A DNA stretch of 64,000 bases from Trichobilharzia regenti (GCA_944472135.2 OX235262.1:166097509-166161508); one strand, 5' to 3'. Counted from the first letter of the stretch, positions 47,001 through 57,434 are shown. Numbers and translations are program-made. The notes: generated by a model not told the origin, from the sequence alone.

Positions 47001-50000
47001 ATTTGTTTACTTGTAAATATTAATTTTTATTCTAAAATCAACCTGTTTGTTAAAATATAATTGAACAGTTTGTCAGTCTGCTTACTTTGAGGCTGACTGT
47101 TCTAATACTGGTTTTTTAGATTTTACCCTCAAACAAGATAGTTTAGTAAATGTTTAGCAAGTCTCAAAACCGAAAAAAGTGTCATGTAAAAAGATGAAGA
47201 CAGTATTATAAGCCTTGGAAAGAAAGGATCATGGGATTTAATTTTTTTTTTTGATTTACAGCTTGATCCCATACTGTATTTTTGGTACAAGTATGGAATG
47301 TGAGAAATATAAATGTAACTATTAAAATAATCAAAAAATATTAATCACAATAAGTTCATGCAGTCAAAGCAAACTGTGTTTAGTAAGCGACAGTAGAATG
47401 TAGACAGTATGCTTCTATGCAATAATTTATGGAGTAGGTGAAGGTTGTAGAACAAATAATGACATTCTAACGATAATATTGCTTTAATGGTGAAGTGATA
47501 GAATGCTTGCCAACCACACCTCATGTGGTCCGGGGTTTGATCCCTTGCTGTAATACTCATGAATCTCTCTTGGACAATAGTAATCGCTATGAAGGGGAAA
47601 AGTTGGGCGTGAGGATAGAAATCCCACCCTGTTATAAAAGAAACCACTGATACTGAAAAAATTAAAGCTTAAACTCGAAGCCTTGTGTTCTACTCGGAAT
47701 GTATAGCGATAAAATAAATAATTATAAAGCTAATATTAGTTGTTAACCACAGACTTTTGATGAACAGATACCTTCTCTGACTCGATACTGAAGATCAAAT
47801 CGTCAGAAAAGTTATGGAACAAGGAACTCTGGTAATGCAGTCAAATAGCCATGAAGCTGTCACTCGACAAATATGTAGAAGAAAATGGAGATGGAGACAC
47901 TCAGCAGAAATCCCCACAGCAGCCAGACCCTTTAATGGAACCTGAATGGATAGTGACGAGTTGAATGTGAGTCCAAGGGTGATATGAAGGCGATCTTATA
48001 AAGTCAAAATGAAGGCTTGTGGATAGTAGTGCATCCAGCTGAAAATGACAGCGGTGAACAGAATACAGCACAGACGTGCTTTCCAATCCCCCGTGTTCAA
48101 CTTTTTCTCAGAGGGAAGAATCATCGAAAAAGGAACAGGTTTACTTGGCACCATAAATACCAAAAATATATTTTAATTTAATGGAGTTAATTTTTACCGT
48201 GGAATTAAATATAAGAACTTTTTGAGTTAAAACATTGTGAACTGTCACTTTGTCATTTATGTGATGAGTAGCTGATTTCACAAAATACTTTAAAACGTAT
48301 TTTTGATAAAGTTCATAAACACTATAAGTATAACTTCAGGTGGTATATATCAGCCATTTGGCTTTGCTTTAAATGTTTACTAAAAAACCCCTGCTTTCAG
48401 AATGGATTTAAGTACTCTCAAAGCTACAATTGTTCTTGACCTCGAGAAAAAGCCTGGTTGTTTTCCCACCATATACTACATTATTAGAAAAGTGAAATAG
48501 GTATTATTAAACATAAAATTGAATTTATGTTTTTCCTGGCTAAGAAAAAGTGTCGGCTTTATTTATCATTTACTGAAGGCTGGGAATTTATTACAGATTA
48601 CATTAATTATGTGAACAATATCCTTGAAATTACGAAATTTAGAATTTCATTGGTAAATTAAGCGACTAATCGAATCGGTCATCTGTAAACGAGGCTAATT
48701 GTAACCAATGACACATTATGAAGGATAATCAGCAAGTTAGGCATATTATCTGAATCACTCAACATCTAGACACAAGCTTTTAAGAGTATCTTACAATTTT
48801 AAGGTTACTAATCACTTATGTTCCAAATTGAGAAAATAATCTTAAAAGGTTGGTGAGTAGCACTTATGAGGCTATACAAAAATTATCAGCCTAAAAATGG
48901 GTTAAAACTTGCTTAACTAACACTTTCGTGGAGGGATTTTATTCCTGCACAGCTGTTCATGAATGCCATAATAAACGCGTGATATGCAAATGCATCTTCA
49001 GAAGTTATTGTTCAGCCTAAAGATATTCTTAAAAATGATATGACCATAGATATATAAGGATGACTCTACCCCGGCTCTATTCAGTAAGTTAGAAATTATC
49101 AAATAATCATTGGACGGGGGGATAAATGTTGAGATGACTTCTTAGATAATCGTTTTTAAAAGTCTGGACAGATACTAATCAGTAACAAATAGTGAAGAAC
49201 CGATATCATATGGAGAACTAGTGACTACTAGGAAGCACTGGACAGACGACTTTTCAGTAGGAGTTTCTTAGGACCCCACCACATATCTAGAAAAACAATC
49301 TTGAGATTAGAAGAAGAGCATGAGATAATTCAGACCAATAGAATAGAATCCAGTGAACCACAAATTTTAAATCTTGTCAAAATGCGATGTATACCATCAC
49401 CGCTGTCCAATTTCCAAAACTTGAGGAAAATAGTTTTCCTGTAATCCTTAATTTTCAATGCTTCTTTCAGTAATTTCTATTTGTCATCAAATCTAACTTT
49501 AATTCAATCAAGTACCTGTGTAGATATGCATAATGTGGAGTTTTTTTAAAGTTTTATTTAATTCCTTTGCCTTCCGTGTGGAATACAGGGTTCCAGCCTT
49601 GAGCATCAAAGTTTCATTAGCTGAGGTGTTTATTTTTCACGAGGTAGGTTGCTTGCCTCATCGCCAACATGTCGTCTTTATCGGGCTAACAACTAACTAA
49701 GAGATGTAAAGGTGTGAGCCGGCCTGGAATCGAGTCCCAGACCAGGTGCATAGTTAGTGAGCATTCTACCACTGAACCATCGATGCACAACGTTGTAAGA
49801 TAATCAGTATGAATGGTTGGATGACGGTAATAAGTGAAGCAACTGATAATTAACTAGTAAGATGAAGAAAAGTTGGGTCACATTCTACAGTTTCATTTAA
49901 CAGACACTTTGTTTGAGTGCAATCCTGTGTTGATAATATAAGATGATTATTCCTGTTCTTCTGAGATTTGGTATTTTATCTTTTCAGAGTTATACGTGGA

Positions 50001-53000
50001 TATGGTGGCCGAGAAAATACCAGTTTTCGTAAGGAAACTTTTTCGACTGAAATCTTTGTCTGTTGAATTTTACAGCAAGAAAACACTATGTGATATAGAG
50101 GAGTCTTCAGCTAATATACGAATCTAATTTAAATTTTTGAGGTAAAACAGGTTTCTGAGGATCGGCGATGCTCTGAGAAAACCATCAAGTGACATAACAC
50201 GCCAGGCTCTCTCTCTACAGTGGAACCCGAACGGGAAGTGACGATTTGGTTGTCAGTGCGAGGCTGACATGAAGGAGGTCATGCGAACAAGGGATGAAAA
50301 CATGTGGGCAGACGTATAGCCAAGTGAAAACGTCTCAATGGAGACGTGAGGCTGAAGTCTTATGTTTCTCGAGGAACTAAAGGAAACAATTATAAAAATA
50401 CAGGTTTCTGGAAGACCTAGGTTCATTAATAAAGTTTATTTAGGCTAATACTGTGAGGATTTAACTATACTTATACATTTGTAAGCATCCACTCATTTCC
50501 ATTTAAAATGGTCCTCTGAAAAGGCCTTCGTCATCCTTTCATGTACAATTATAACTGTGACTACAATGAAATTTTCAGTATTCGTTTTTCTTCGATAATT
50601 CCAACAGTAAATATTATTTGACATCAACTTGCCTGTATTACTTTTATGACACTTAGTAGTTTTAATTTTGGAATTCACAAATTTTTTAAGGTGACATCAT
50701 AGAATGTTTGTTTTCGGCTCGTAAATATAATCTACAGGCATAACCAACGACAGATAGGATATTTTATTAACTGATTATAGAAGATATAACGAATAAAGTG
50801 AGAGTACAGTACTTGTTGACTTCTTGACTGTCTGATCTATGTGATCTCTTAAAATATGTAGCTGTTGGAGACTGAATATGGTAGAATAAAAGTGATGTAT
50901 ATGTGAAATAAAGTAGAACAGGGGAAATGAAATCACCAGTTAATGAACAAATATAAAGTATTTTCAAGTATTATTTTGTAGGGATTTTATTGACTGATTA
51001 CACGATTTCATCATGAGCTGACACCAGTTAGAGAACCACTGGAAAACCTGAAAGTACTGGACAACTGTTTCGTCCTAGTTTTGGACTCTGCAGGAGTACG
51101 CACCCAACGACAAGGTTTGAACCCAGGACTTTCTGGTTATGATGGGGGTGCGTACTGTCTTGAGCCCCAAACTAGGATGAAATAGCCGTCTAGGACTCCC
51201 AGATTTTCCAATGGTTCTCTAACCGGCCTCAGCTCATGACAAAATTCTGTAACCAGACATAGAGTATCTTAAGAACTAAGAAGATGGAGAATAAGTGTAT
51301 TTTCTTTTTTGATGGGCCTTTTTCTGTATAATGTGATGTTACATGATGCCCTTGTTTAAGAATCTCAAAGTGTTTCACATTACTATATTTATGATGAGCA
51401 CCGTTGAAACCATCCTTCTCAATAATCTGATCTTAAAATTTAACTTAGACACAAATTCCATATGAACATCTTATAAGGTAACAGCACCTTGAAATTTCTC
51501 TCGATGCTGAAGGTCACTTCCTTCACTTATCTAAGTGACATCGTTTCAACGACAGGCTACAGCACAAATCAGGATATCAAAATCAGTGAAGTCAGTTCGA
51601 CAATTTTTTGCATCCAGACTTTAGAACAAAATTCGGGTTTTCAGCACCAATTTTAGATCAGTCACTCAGTTGTTTTATATTGCGCTACAAACTTTGGACG
51701 TCATGAAAAGCGTTTTCAACAGTCTCATGCAGGCTTATATCACCAGCTTCATCCTGAAGATCAGAAAGCCAGAAGGAATGAGCAGCACGGAGCTCTAGGA
51801 ACGAATAAACCAAGACTGTACTGCCCGGGAAATATGCAGCTGTGAATGAAGAGTGGACTGGAGTAGAAATATGCTGAGAACACAATCGAGTGACGTCATA
51901 TGTCTGGTCCTCGAGTTGAACCTGATTGCGAAACGACGAGTTGGCTGTGAGTCCGAGGGTGACATGAAGGAGTTTGTGTGAAGAGATGAGAACTTACAGG
52001 CAATTATAGATTCAGCTGAAAAAGACTGCTGAGAACAGATTGAAATATCGATTTATTATATTCCGCTTGGAAAATAGGCGAATGGTAATAATACCTTTAG
52101 AATTCAGATACGACAAAATGGACAGGCTATTTACTTGCATTTTCCTCACGACTCGTCATCATGATGCACTTCAGTAATTAGGTAGTTGGAGGCAATCAGC
52201 AAGAAGCCTTCGACCCAGATTTCGAGCGTGTTGACACTCACAACAGTCAGCAAGGAGTATCTACAACCCTGAAGGAATTCACTAGAAACACTGACTGATA
52301 GAATTCGGTCTTCACTAACACAAAGGACAAGGCGCAAGACACTAGTCACTACCTAGTGTCCAATCAAAGTATCTAATACAGTCCTGCATAACGTCAGCCG
52401 CCAGCTTAAATAACTCAGGAGTAACATCTCTTCAGGACTACAGGACTCACTGGATGACACAGGTGAGAATATAAAGAGGAATCTGAGTTCCTCGAAGATT
52501 GCGGATACGCCTTTCTGACTGACGACTGTCAGCTAACACGTAAGGTAGGTGAAAGGCTTCATTCTATCTGCCTCCAACCATCTATTACACACACATATAT
52601 ATATATATATGAATATATTATGCTTAACCTTTTTTGTTATATTACCACTTATAACTTTGTCAATCTAGTAAATGCAAGCTTAAAAATGCTTAAGTAAGAT
52701 ATACTTAGTTCTGAATTGCCTTATAGGTGCTTAGACAGCTGAAAATGAAGTGTTTATGTAGTGTGTATAGAAAAATATTCACGATACTGACTAATAACAG
52801 TTATAAACAAATGTCTGTTTTACCAGTTAACATTTAAGCAGATGGAAAAATAACAAAGAAAATGTGTTTTGTAGACAGAAAGAAAGAAAATTCACTCATC
52901 AAATCACTTCTCCTATGCTGCATAGCCTTAGAATACTACAAAAAAGTTACCTTTAAAAATTGTTTGCTCAGCTGCAGCCACAACACCCAGTAGATCTTTG

Positions 53001-55401
53001 TTTGTCATATTTCCAATCTATGGAACACAAAAAGAGAAATAATTGGTTTGTGAGATTGAAAACATTAATTATCATCGCTATTTATTCTTTAGCTGTTATT
53101 CATCAGGGTAGATTTTATTTTAATCGAGATGAAGGGAGAATTTTAAAGATTATTCTAATATGTGATTTCCACCTGCGAAAGTAACTCATAAAGAACACCT
53201 AAATGTCACAGAGAAAACGGTGAATGTGTCATTCATTTTTCAGACATTCAGCAGTTCCAACCAAGGCGATTCAAGCTTCTGTATTTTGGGCGCCTACATT
53301 AAAAGGGAATTAGTAGCAAGTTAGCTAATGTAAAAGTATAGAATATCACGCAAATTAGTAATAATGAAGGGCTAATGATCTTCTAAGCATTCTAGACTTT
53401 GATGATGCAGTTATTCAGTCTTCTAGAGTTAAGCGGCTATGTAGGGCAAAAAGACCTACTGATCACTACTAACCTTTGAATACAAGTTGTTGACTGCCTC
53501 CTACGGTAGACTAAATATGGCTTCTTAGACTCTGAAACAATTCAACATTCTTTATCTAATTCCTATCTCACCCATCCTTAGTAGTTTTACTACATTTGTT
53601 TCCCTACTTCATGTGCTTTTCCAAAGTGTAGCAACTTTGATTGATGGACTCTTATGCAAGGTTACCTTTCTATACATCACTTCATATATATATATATCAC
53701 TTTTTATACGTCACTTTGTAAGGGTTTTCAGTTAGTACTGGATAAGGTACAAATGAAAATCTGAACAAAATTGTGAGAGACGACTATCACTGTCTATTCG
53801 TGAATATGGGACTTTGTAAATAACTTAAGGATGCTTTTCCAACTAACACCTTCCCTACTTAAGGGTTACTGTCGCCTTCTAATGAAACAAGCTGAAACTG
53901 AGCATTTTACTTTCTGTAGCAAACTCAACAGCTTCAGACGAAATGCAGCACTTACTTCTGAACTACAACCACAGGGTGAGTAATTGGAAACTGCTTAAAT
54001 GCATTCACTTGTATCACAGCCTTTTTTGTTATTACCGGCCCATATGACTGAGTGAGCAGCGAAAGAAATTATTTGTTGAAATTAAGTCGAGCAGTACGTT
54101 TTTATGACCTAGACACTTAGTTCATGGTCATAGAATCTCCCGAAAACTCTTTGCCTGGTCCTTTCCAGAGAAACCACTTTGCTTTCTGGATTTCAGCTTC
54201 TCCGGTCCTCATGGAATGCGGATGTTAGTTTAATATAATCTTTGATATATAGGCCTAAAGGCAAATTGTTAACTGAATGATTATCTGACGGTGATATATT
54301 ATGGTAATTTGCAGGTATTATTTAACTGGCCGTTTTTTATTTTATAGCTCAGATTGAAGTCGAAAAAGAAGACTATACGTATGTTCTTTTATCTCACCCT
54401 TCATATAGACACTGAAATATGGTTAAACTGCCTTAAGAGACAAGCTTGACCGATGAATTTCGGGTTGAAACTCCTCTCTATGTATCCTGGTCTAGTCACA
54501 TGAACAGTACCACAGACTCTCAGATACGTTGAATTTGCTCCATATCGAACAACATAGGTGTTAACGGGGTCGTTGAGTGGCATTTCCATTAAAGAACCAG
54601 AAAACCTTTTTAGGGATGGTCACAAATAGGCCAAAAAATGTCAATAAATGTTTCGTAAAGTTTTAGAAAATTTACGTTGACTTAAGTAAAAATTATACTT
54701 ATAAAGTCTCATCGAAATTCAAATAAATAATTCCAGCGTTTCGTTCAACAAACTGCTTCAGGGAAATTCATCAAAATTAGAGTAACGAAGGCTTATATAT
54801 ATATAGTTTTGTAGCAGAAAACAGTGGAGACGGAGCCTTAAGTTAACTTCGAGAGGACACTGATGGTGAAGATAAGCAACCAGCACTGATCACTGACAGT
54901 GGGTCGCTTCTCTCACTTATCTGGGAAGTAGGATTTCACCGACGGTCTACTCGGATGAAGGCAACATAGACAGGATCGGAAATCAGTGTGAAAATCTGCT
55001 GAACACAACATAAGGAAAACCACTTGAGTTTTAAACACCACTGTTAAGTCAGTCACTTCTTCTGTTTTGCTTAAGGACTTGGCACGTCACCGAAAGCATT
55101 TGCATCATGCCGATTTTCAATGAATATCCTGAAGAGAATGCAGATGAATCGGACACACTCTGAAGAGATCGCTAGATGACATCGCGTGCCAAGCGTGGCT
55201 TCAGTGGAACCCGAATAAGAAACGACGAATTGGGGGTCAGTCCGAGGGTGACATGGAGATCTTGTGAGGAGGGGGAGAAGAAGGGGATAAGAGACTATGG
55301 GCAGTCTTAGTGCCAGCTAGAGAGAACTGCAAAGAACAGAACAAAGCGGAGGTGTTGTTTCGGCAGCTCCATATTCCACTCGGAACCTAGTGAAATAATT
55401 C

Positions 55402-55433
<32 letters not shown>

Positions 55434-56345
55434 TCAAGACAAGTTTTCATTACTCTCAAGTCAGTGCGGAGGTCAACAGCACTCAGCGTGAAAATGAAAA
55501 TAAGATCCGGATTTTCAATTCCAGTGTGAAGTCACTCAGTGCTACTATACGGACGAGAGACTTGGCGCGTCATAAAAACAAACTAAAGACCTTCATTAAG
55601 AGTCATCTTCGCTCAATACTCAAGATCAGATGGCCAGAAATGATCAGCAACACGGATCTCTGGCAATAAGCGAACCGAGCAGGAACCGATTGTGAAACAA
55701 ATATGCAGGAAGAAATGGAAATGGATTGGCCATACTCTGTGGAAACCATCAAGTGACATCACTAGACAAGCCATCGCTCGAGTGGAACTCGAAAGGGAAG
55801 CGGCGAGTTGGTCGTCAGTGCAAGGGTTACTTGGAGGAGGCCATGTGAAGAGGAGATGAAAGCATGTGGTCAGACTTGGAGCGGGGCGAAAATGTTGGCA
55901 GAAAACCGAACGCAATGGAGACGCGCAGCTGAAGCCTTATGTTCCTCTAGGAATTAAAGGAAATAATAATAATATAGTTTTGAACGATTATAAGATCATT
56001 GGAACGACCTTAACATGAAGTGCGTCTACTTACCTGTGTAAGGTGATAACAAAATATTAAATAATGTAAATACTTTACCGCGTGATTTACTGTTCTTGAC
56101 ACGTATTTCAATTTTATCTGTACGATTAAATAATTTGACACATAAAGTGAGAAATCATGATTATTCAACACCTTGTATATATCTAATATTAAATGTTTGT
56201 TTACAAAGAATAAATGCAAACATAATGTACAGTTGTGATTTCAACTTACTTTGAAAAAGACACTGACGGCTAATATTCCATTTGGACGATGAGATGCATG
56301 CGAAAAATTGTGATATAAATCACTGTTAAATGCATAAATTTGTAG
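31895..56345 (-). CDS. Carbonic anhydrase-related protein, CARP X/XI type (3' half of gene)
   Basis: Four exons read on the minus strand: 56345-56250, 53017-52951, 41627-41473 and 32092-31895, together 171 residues, all with GT-AG junctions in matching phase (0, 1, 0). The order matches the C-terminal half of alpha-carbonic anhydrase: FNSDLYHNFSHASHRPNGIL, then LKGLELRSLL, FMTYEGSLPFPPCQETVTWI, ILNHPITIS, and MADNFRPVQAINNRSVRTNI. Position 119, a zinc-binding His in active enzymes, is Gln (LQIYAFN), as in CARP X/XI; Thr199-Thr200 are Pro-Phe. It is therefore probably a non-catalytic binding protein. The final exon continues past the domain into a hydrophobic stretch (VLFILLVIVFFTLAI) and stops, which suggests a membrane or GPI-type C-terminus. 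Exons for the N-terminal half, including the His94/His96 region, are not seen. Introns are 3.2, 11.3 and 9.4 kb and full of transposons. Confidence 0.88.
32165..32240 (-). mobile_element. 3' end fragment of an F4-type retroelement
   Basis: Minus strand: GCTGAAAATTCCACACTGTA, then GGAATAAAGCAAATTATT tail. Lies just upstream of the CARP terminal exon, in the last intron. Confidence 0.6.
32241..33934. other. CARP intron sequence without recognised elements
   Basis: Low-complexity A-rich start (32290-32400), then sequence with no gene match. Confidence 0.5.
33935..37445 (-). pseudogene. Near full-length SR2-like RTE retrotransposon, strongly decayed
   Basis: Collinear with the better copy at 43.5-46.9 kb over its whole length. 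On the minus strand it runs from a leader at 37440-37330, through the endonuclease (NGDIKILIGNMNAQY near 36770-36730, GDMNAKLG in the good copy), the region 36290-35930, RT (35830-35000) and the 3' end near 33950. Dense stops and frameshifts; older than the other two. A repeat is nested at about 34650-34925. Confidence 0.85.
34650..34925 (+). mobile_element. Retroelement 3' end nested in SR2 (F4-like)
   Basis: Interrupts the SR2 alignment between TGTTGTTGTTGTTGGCTGG and the sequence at 34925. It ends with ATGCTGAAAATTTTTGTACC, TAAATAAAGC and (ATT)n at 34898-34921. Confidence 0.55.
37565..37690 (-). pseudogene. SR3-like LINE fragment
   Basis: TAAGCCTAACCTCTATATTA and GACAGCTAGTCTTTTCGTAT match 58.14-58.24 kb. 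Short internal fragment. Confidence 0.6.
37691..38930. other. CARP intron sequence without recognised elements
   Basis: No gene or repeat identified; short frames here (38712-38506 minus) look like chance. Confidence 0.45.
38935..39660 (-). pseudogene. SR2-like LINE, 5'-truncated 3' end
   Basis: Matches the last 0.7 kb of SR2 (CAAGCGATATCCTCCATGTC on the plus strand near 39045; LRTGTNKEPVPQQMYRRKCI in the minus reading). Frameshifted. Confidence 0.75.
39830..40800 (-). pseudogene. Penelope-like element: linker, GIY-YIG endonuclease and 3' end
   Basis: Minus strand 40679-40488 codes RRLRMSLARAYPASNLVPF and CVYKFTCICRSSYIGRTER (YIG motif and following Arg kept); 40463-40236 continues with AITRHLLDTGHEVDIETSLK and LKPDLCVQKEAVISLALPW. 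The end near 39835-39890 has CTGATGAAGAAGCC and AACGAAATAAA. Same subfamily as 11.7-13.0 kb. Confidence 0.8.
40915..41095 (-). mobile_element. SINE family F2 (hammerhead-type), minus strand
   Basis: Minus strand: CTTGAGTTTGACCTCTGG (B box position), core CTGAAGAA (conserved positions kept), GGATGAAAC, then a broken helix III and helix I. Tail GGTTCTGTAAGTAGTGTCGG. Confidence 0.6.
41473..41627 (-). CDS. CARP exon with the TYEGS/PPC/TVTW block
   Basis: 51 codons from ERFQLKGLEL to ISETE. It carries the most conserved block of the family. Acceptor GTCTAG, donor GTGAGT. Confidence 0.92.
41628..42440. other. CARP intron sequence
   Basis: The frame 41850-42071 (73 residues, plus strand) has no recognisable domain and lies in the intron. 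No other feature seen. Confidence 0.4.
42450..42745 (+). mobile_element. F3 element, decayed
   Basis: GGTTTGAACCTCAGAAAGGA, then CATGAAACTTAGGTAG (from the second hammerhead box) and the end TACCTCCTACCATCTAATA. The CTGATGAG box is lost (ACTGGGAAC). Confidence 0.6.
42960..43045 (+). mobile_element. SR3-like 3' UTR fragment
   Basis: GTGTGCTACCTGGAGTGTGG corresponds to 9532-9551 in the SR3-like copy. Confidence 0.5.
43298..43490 (-). mobile_element. SINE family F1, minus strand
   Basis: Plus-strand reading CAAGTGGAACATAGGCTTTC is the SR2-like tail, followed by the F1 body and CTCACTTAGCCAGTACTAAA on the minus strand. The tRNA head is damaged (GGTTTTTGATACCTGGC). Abuts the 3' end of the SR2 copy. 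Confidence 0.6.
43495..46960 (-). pseudogene. Best-preserved SR2-like RTE retrotransposon, near full length
   Basis: Minus strand. Leader 46960-46760. Endonuclease: MGTWNVRTMYETGKAAQ near 46680, frame slip near 46490-46560, then a 439-residue frame 46572-45253 with ILMGDMNAKLGG, DIHKTTWISPDGNTKNQIDF and GSDHYLV, then WLSTDTWKLIEERRMVKEK. RT follows after another slip: AGPDGIPPEALKADPETTA, VPTDWRKGYLVKLPKKGDL (45376-45008). The polymerase box is broken by a few extra bases near 44401-44412 and a 106-bp insertion lies at 44579-44684. The C-terminus is at 43985-43630 and the 3' end GGTTCCTAGTGGAACG marks the low-coordinate boundary. Inactive, but the long frame says relatively young. It lies in the CARP gene's 11-kb intron in sense orientation. 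Confidence 0.93.
44579..44684 (-). mobile_element. 106-bp insertion in SR2 RT, same as at 28276-28381
   Basis: Flanked by TCGCTG at 44573-44578 and 44679-44684, the complement of the CAGCGA repeat of the other copy. The predicted peptide over it is identical in both copies. Confidence 0.75.
47245..47305 (-). mobile_element. F4 3' end fragment
   Basis: ACAGCTTGATCCCATACTGT and TTTTGGTACAAGTATGGAAT match the 3' part of the F4 copy at 22450-22485. Confidence 0.5.
47484..47735 (+). mobile_element. SINE family F1, plus strand
   Basis: Head TGGTGAAGTGATAGAATGC, B box GGGGTTTGATCC, body GTTGGGCGTGAGGATAGAAA, and SR2-like end GAAGCCTTGTGTTCTACTCG with AATAAATAATTAT tail. Confidence 0.7.
47745..48130 (+). 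pseudogene. SR2-like 3' end fragment
   Basis: CTCGATACTGAAGATCAAAT and AATATGTAGAAGAAAATGGA match the last part of the SR2 ORF; decayed. Confidence 0.65.
48131..49554. other. CARP intron sequence
   Basis: No recognised gene. TATACCATCACCGC and similar pieces near 49230-49400 faintly resemble LINE ends but I could not place them. Confidence 0.4.
49555..49795 (-). mobile_element. SINE family F1, minus strand
   Basis: Minus-strand head GCATCGATGGTTCAGTGG, B box GGGACTCGATTCC, body with CGTGAAAAATAAACACCTC and end GGAACCCTGTATTCCACACG. Confidence 0.65.
50150..50395 (+). pseudogene. SR2-like 3' end fragment
   Basis: AACCATCAAGTGACATAACA, GTTGTCAGTGCGAGGCTGAC and the terminus GAAGTCTTATGTTTCTCGAG with an A-rich tail. 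Confidence 0.75.
50980..51138 (-). mobile_element. SINE family F2 with best minus-strand hammerhead
   Basis: Minus strand: GTACTC, CTGCAGAG (one core change, A6 to C), TCC AAAACTA GGAC, GAAA (51071-51068), CAGTTG, TC, CAGTAC (51059-51054). Tail CAGTGGTTCTCTAACTGGTG. B box GGGTTCAAACC. Confidence 0.75.
51145..51260 (+). mobile_element. SINE family F2, head-less copy facing the previous one
   Basis: Starts at GGGGTGCGTACTG, continues TCTTGAGCCCC, GGATGAAATAGCC, GTC, then tail CAATGGTTCTCTAACCGGC. With the minus copy it forms an imperfect palindrome. Confidence 0.65.
51480..52055 (+). pseudogene. SR2-like 3' end fragment
   Basis: CTCGATGCTGAAGGTCACTT, GTTCTAGGAACGAATAAACC region and GTTGGCTGTGAGTCCGAGGG match the SR2 C-terminus and 3' UTR; stops throughout. 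Confidence 0.7.
52150..52595. mobile_element. F3 element, inverted dimer
   Basis: Minus-strand core at 52210-52260 (TTGTGAG, CTCGAAAT, GGGTC) and plus-strand core near 52522-52550 (CTGACGAC, CACGTAA, GGT). In the plus copy GCCTTTC and GAAAGGC flank the core and pair perfectly. Ends GTAGTTGGAGGC and GCCTCCAACCATCTA are inverted. Confidence 0.6.
52596..52950. other. CARP intron sequence
   Basis: Begins with a short (TA)n next to the F3 end (52590-52610). Nothing else recognised. Confidence 0.4.
52951..53017 (-). CDS. CARP exon, 67 bp
   Basis: Codes IGNMTNKDLLGVVAAAEQTI and FK plus one base of Gly. It links the VFFK end of the previous exon to GERFQLKGL of the next. Acceptor CATAG, donor GTAACT. 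Confidence 0.8.
53018..54815. other. CARP intron sequence
   Basis: No gene or repeat recognised, apart from a short TA run near 53684. Confidence 0.4.
54820..55431 (+). pseudogene. SR2-like 3' end fragment with (AAT)n tail
   Basis: CTTCTCTCACTTATCTGGGA, GAAGAGATCGCTAGATGACA and the end CATATTCCACTCGGAACCTA then (AAT)n at 55400-55430, the short-unit tail typical of RTE elements. Confidence 0.75.
55440..55975 (+). pseudogene. SR2-like 3' end fragment
   Basis: TACTATACGGACGAGAGACT (LLYGRETW), ATATGCAGGAAGAAATGGAA, and end GAAGCCTTATGTTCCTCTAG with AATAATAAT. Sits directly behind the previous copy in the same orientation. Confidence 0.8.
56250..56345 (-). CDS. CARP exon (residues around CA position 118-150)
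   Basis: 32 codons, LQIYAFNSDLYHNF to VSVFFK, acceptor TTACAG and donor GTAAGT on the minus strand. Contains the His119-to-Gln change. Confidence 0.88.
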
Positions 56346-56877
56346 CTGTAATGACAGGAGACAAAAATCAAGTTAAGCTAAGGGATGGATATCAATGTTT
56401 ATTTTCACTTTGAAAGAAAGATATTATGCGAAAAAAGACGTTAAATAAATTCACACCAGAGTTATCCTTTATCTGGTGCCTAAAACTGCACCAAAAAGCT
56501 GATCCTTTTCAATCTCTTATCTAACTATTGTCAGCATAAGTTATTTAAATGTGATAGTTTGTCACTTGTATTCCCGATACTTTAAGTAATCTGTATAGCG
56601 GACATTGAAAACTTTCCTTGAGTGAATGATAGTGATGATGAAATAGGTGGAGAGGTTTTGGTTTCGTTTTCATGTACATTTGGCATTTTTTTAAATATGG
56701 CGGCAATGAAATAAATACTTTTGGCATCAGTTTACTTAAAATAATATTAACAAAAATGTCAGGAAGCCATTTGGTTTACAGTAAACGTTTATAATGTTTT
56801 GTCACTTCTATATCGTTGACTTGATTTTCTAATTTATGTTTCTTAAGCCTTGTAGATACCAAGCAGATGATGTTATA
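56346..56877. other. Probable CARP intron, upstream side
   Basis: No further CARP exon recognised here or up to the window edge. Confidence 0.4.
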
Positions 56878-57058
56878 AGTTTGGCCACGGATTGATTTCA
56901 GTTAGAGAACCATTGAAAATCAAGAGGGAGTACTGGGCAGCTTTTTCGTCTGAGTGCTTGGGACTCATCGGCAGTGCGCATCCACTTGGGTTCGAATCCA
57001 GAATCTTCTGTTTACAAGACGAGCTCGTGGACCAAACGACGACTAGGACTATACCCAA
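56878..57058 (-). mobile_element. SINE family F2 (hammerhead-type), minus strand
   Basis: Minus strand: B box GGATTCGAACCC, helix I GCACTG, core CCGATGAG, GACGAAA, AAGCTG, then CC where TC is expected, CAGTAC (56935-56930). Both catalytic boxes are nearly intact but the cleavage triplet is GCC. Confidence 0.7.
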
Positions 57059-57434
57059 TGGTCAACTTATGAATTCTAACTTCCACCGATTCGCTTTATG
57101 CAGTGCAACCACAGGCCATTGTGATCGGCAAGTATTTGTGCCCACTGCCCAATCTGGTGAATCAAATTGGTCACGACTTTTCACTAGTGTCGTTGAAGCG
57201 TCTTAAGTGTTGTGACTAGTGTAGAAGTTCTTCAGAAGTTTTGATGAGATGTTTATTGCACTGCAGCAAGATAGGTCTTATATAAATTTCAAACCGGATT
57301 GATGTGGTAAAGTGTTCAAAGAGGATGTGGCAACCAAATATGTGATCTCTGCTTTCATATATTTGGGATTACTAAATCTTTTTACCTTGTTTGGTGAGTA
57401 GACATACAATTTCACATTTGCACTCCATTTATTT

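Noticed and set aside
19166..57215. Shared phrase ATGAATTCTAACTT and GCCATTGTGATCGG at 19.17 and 57.07 kb as a further repeat family
   Set aside because: Similarity is patchy and only two copies were seen; not enough to define an element.
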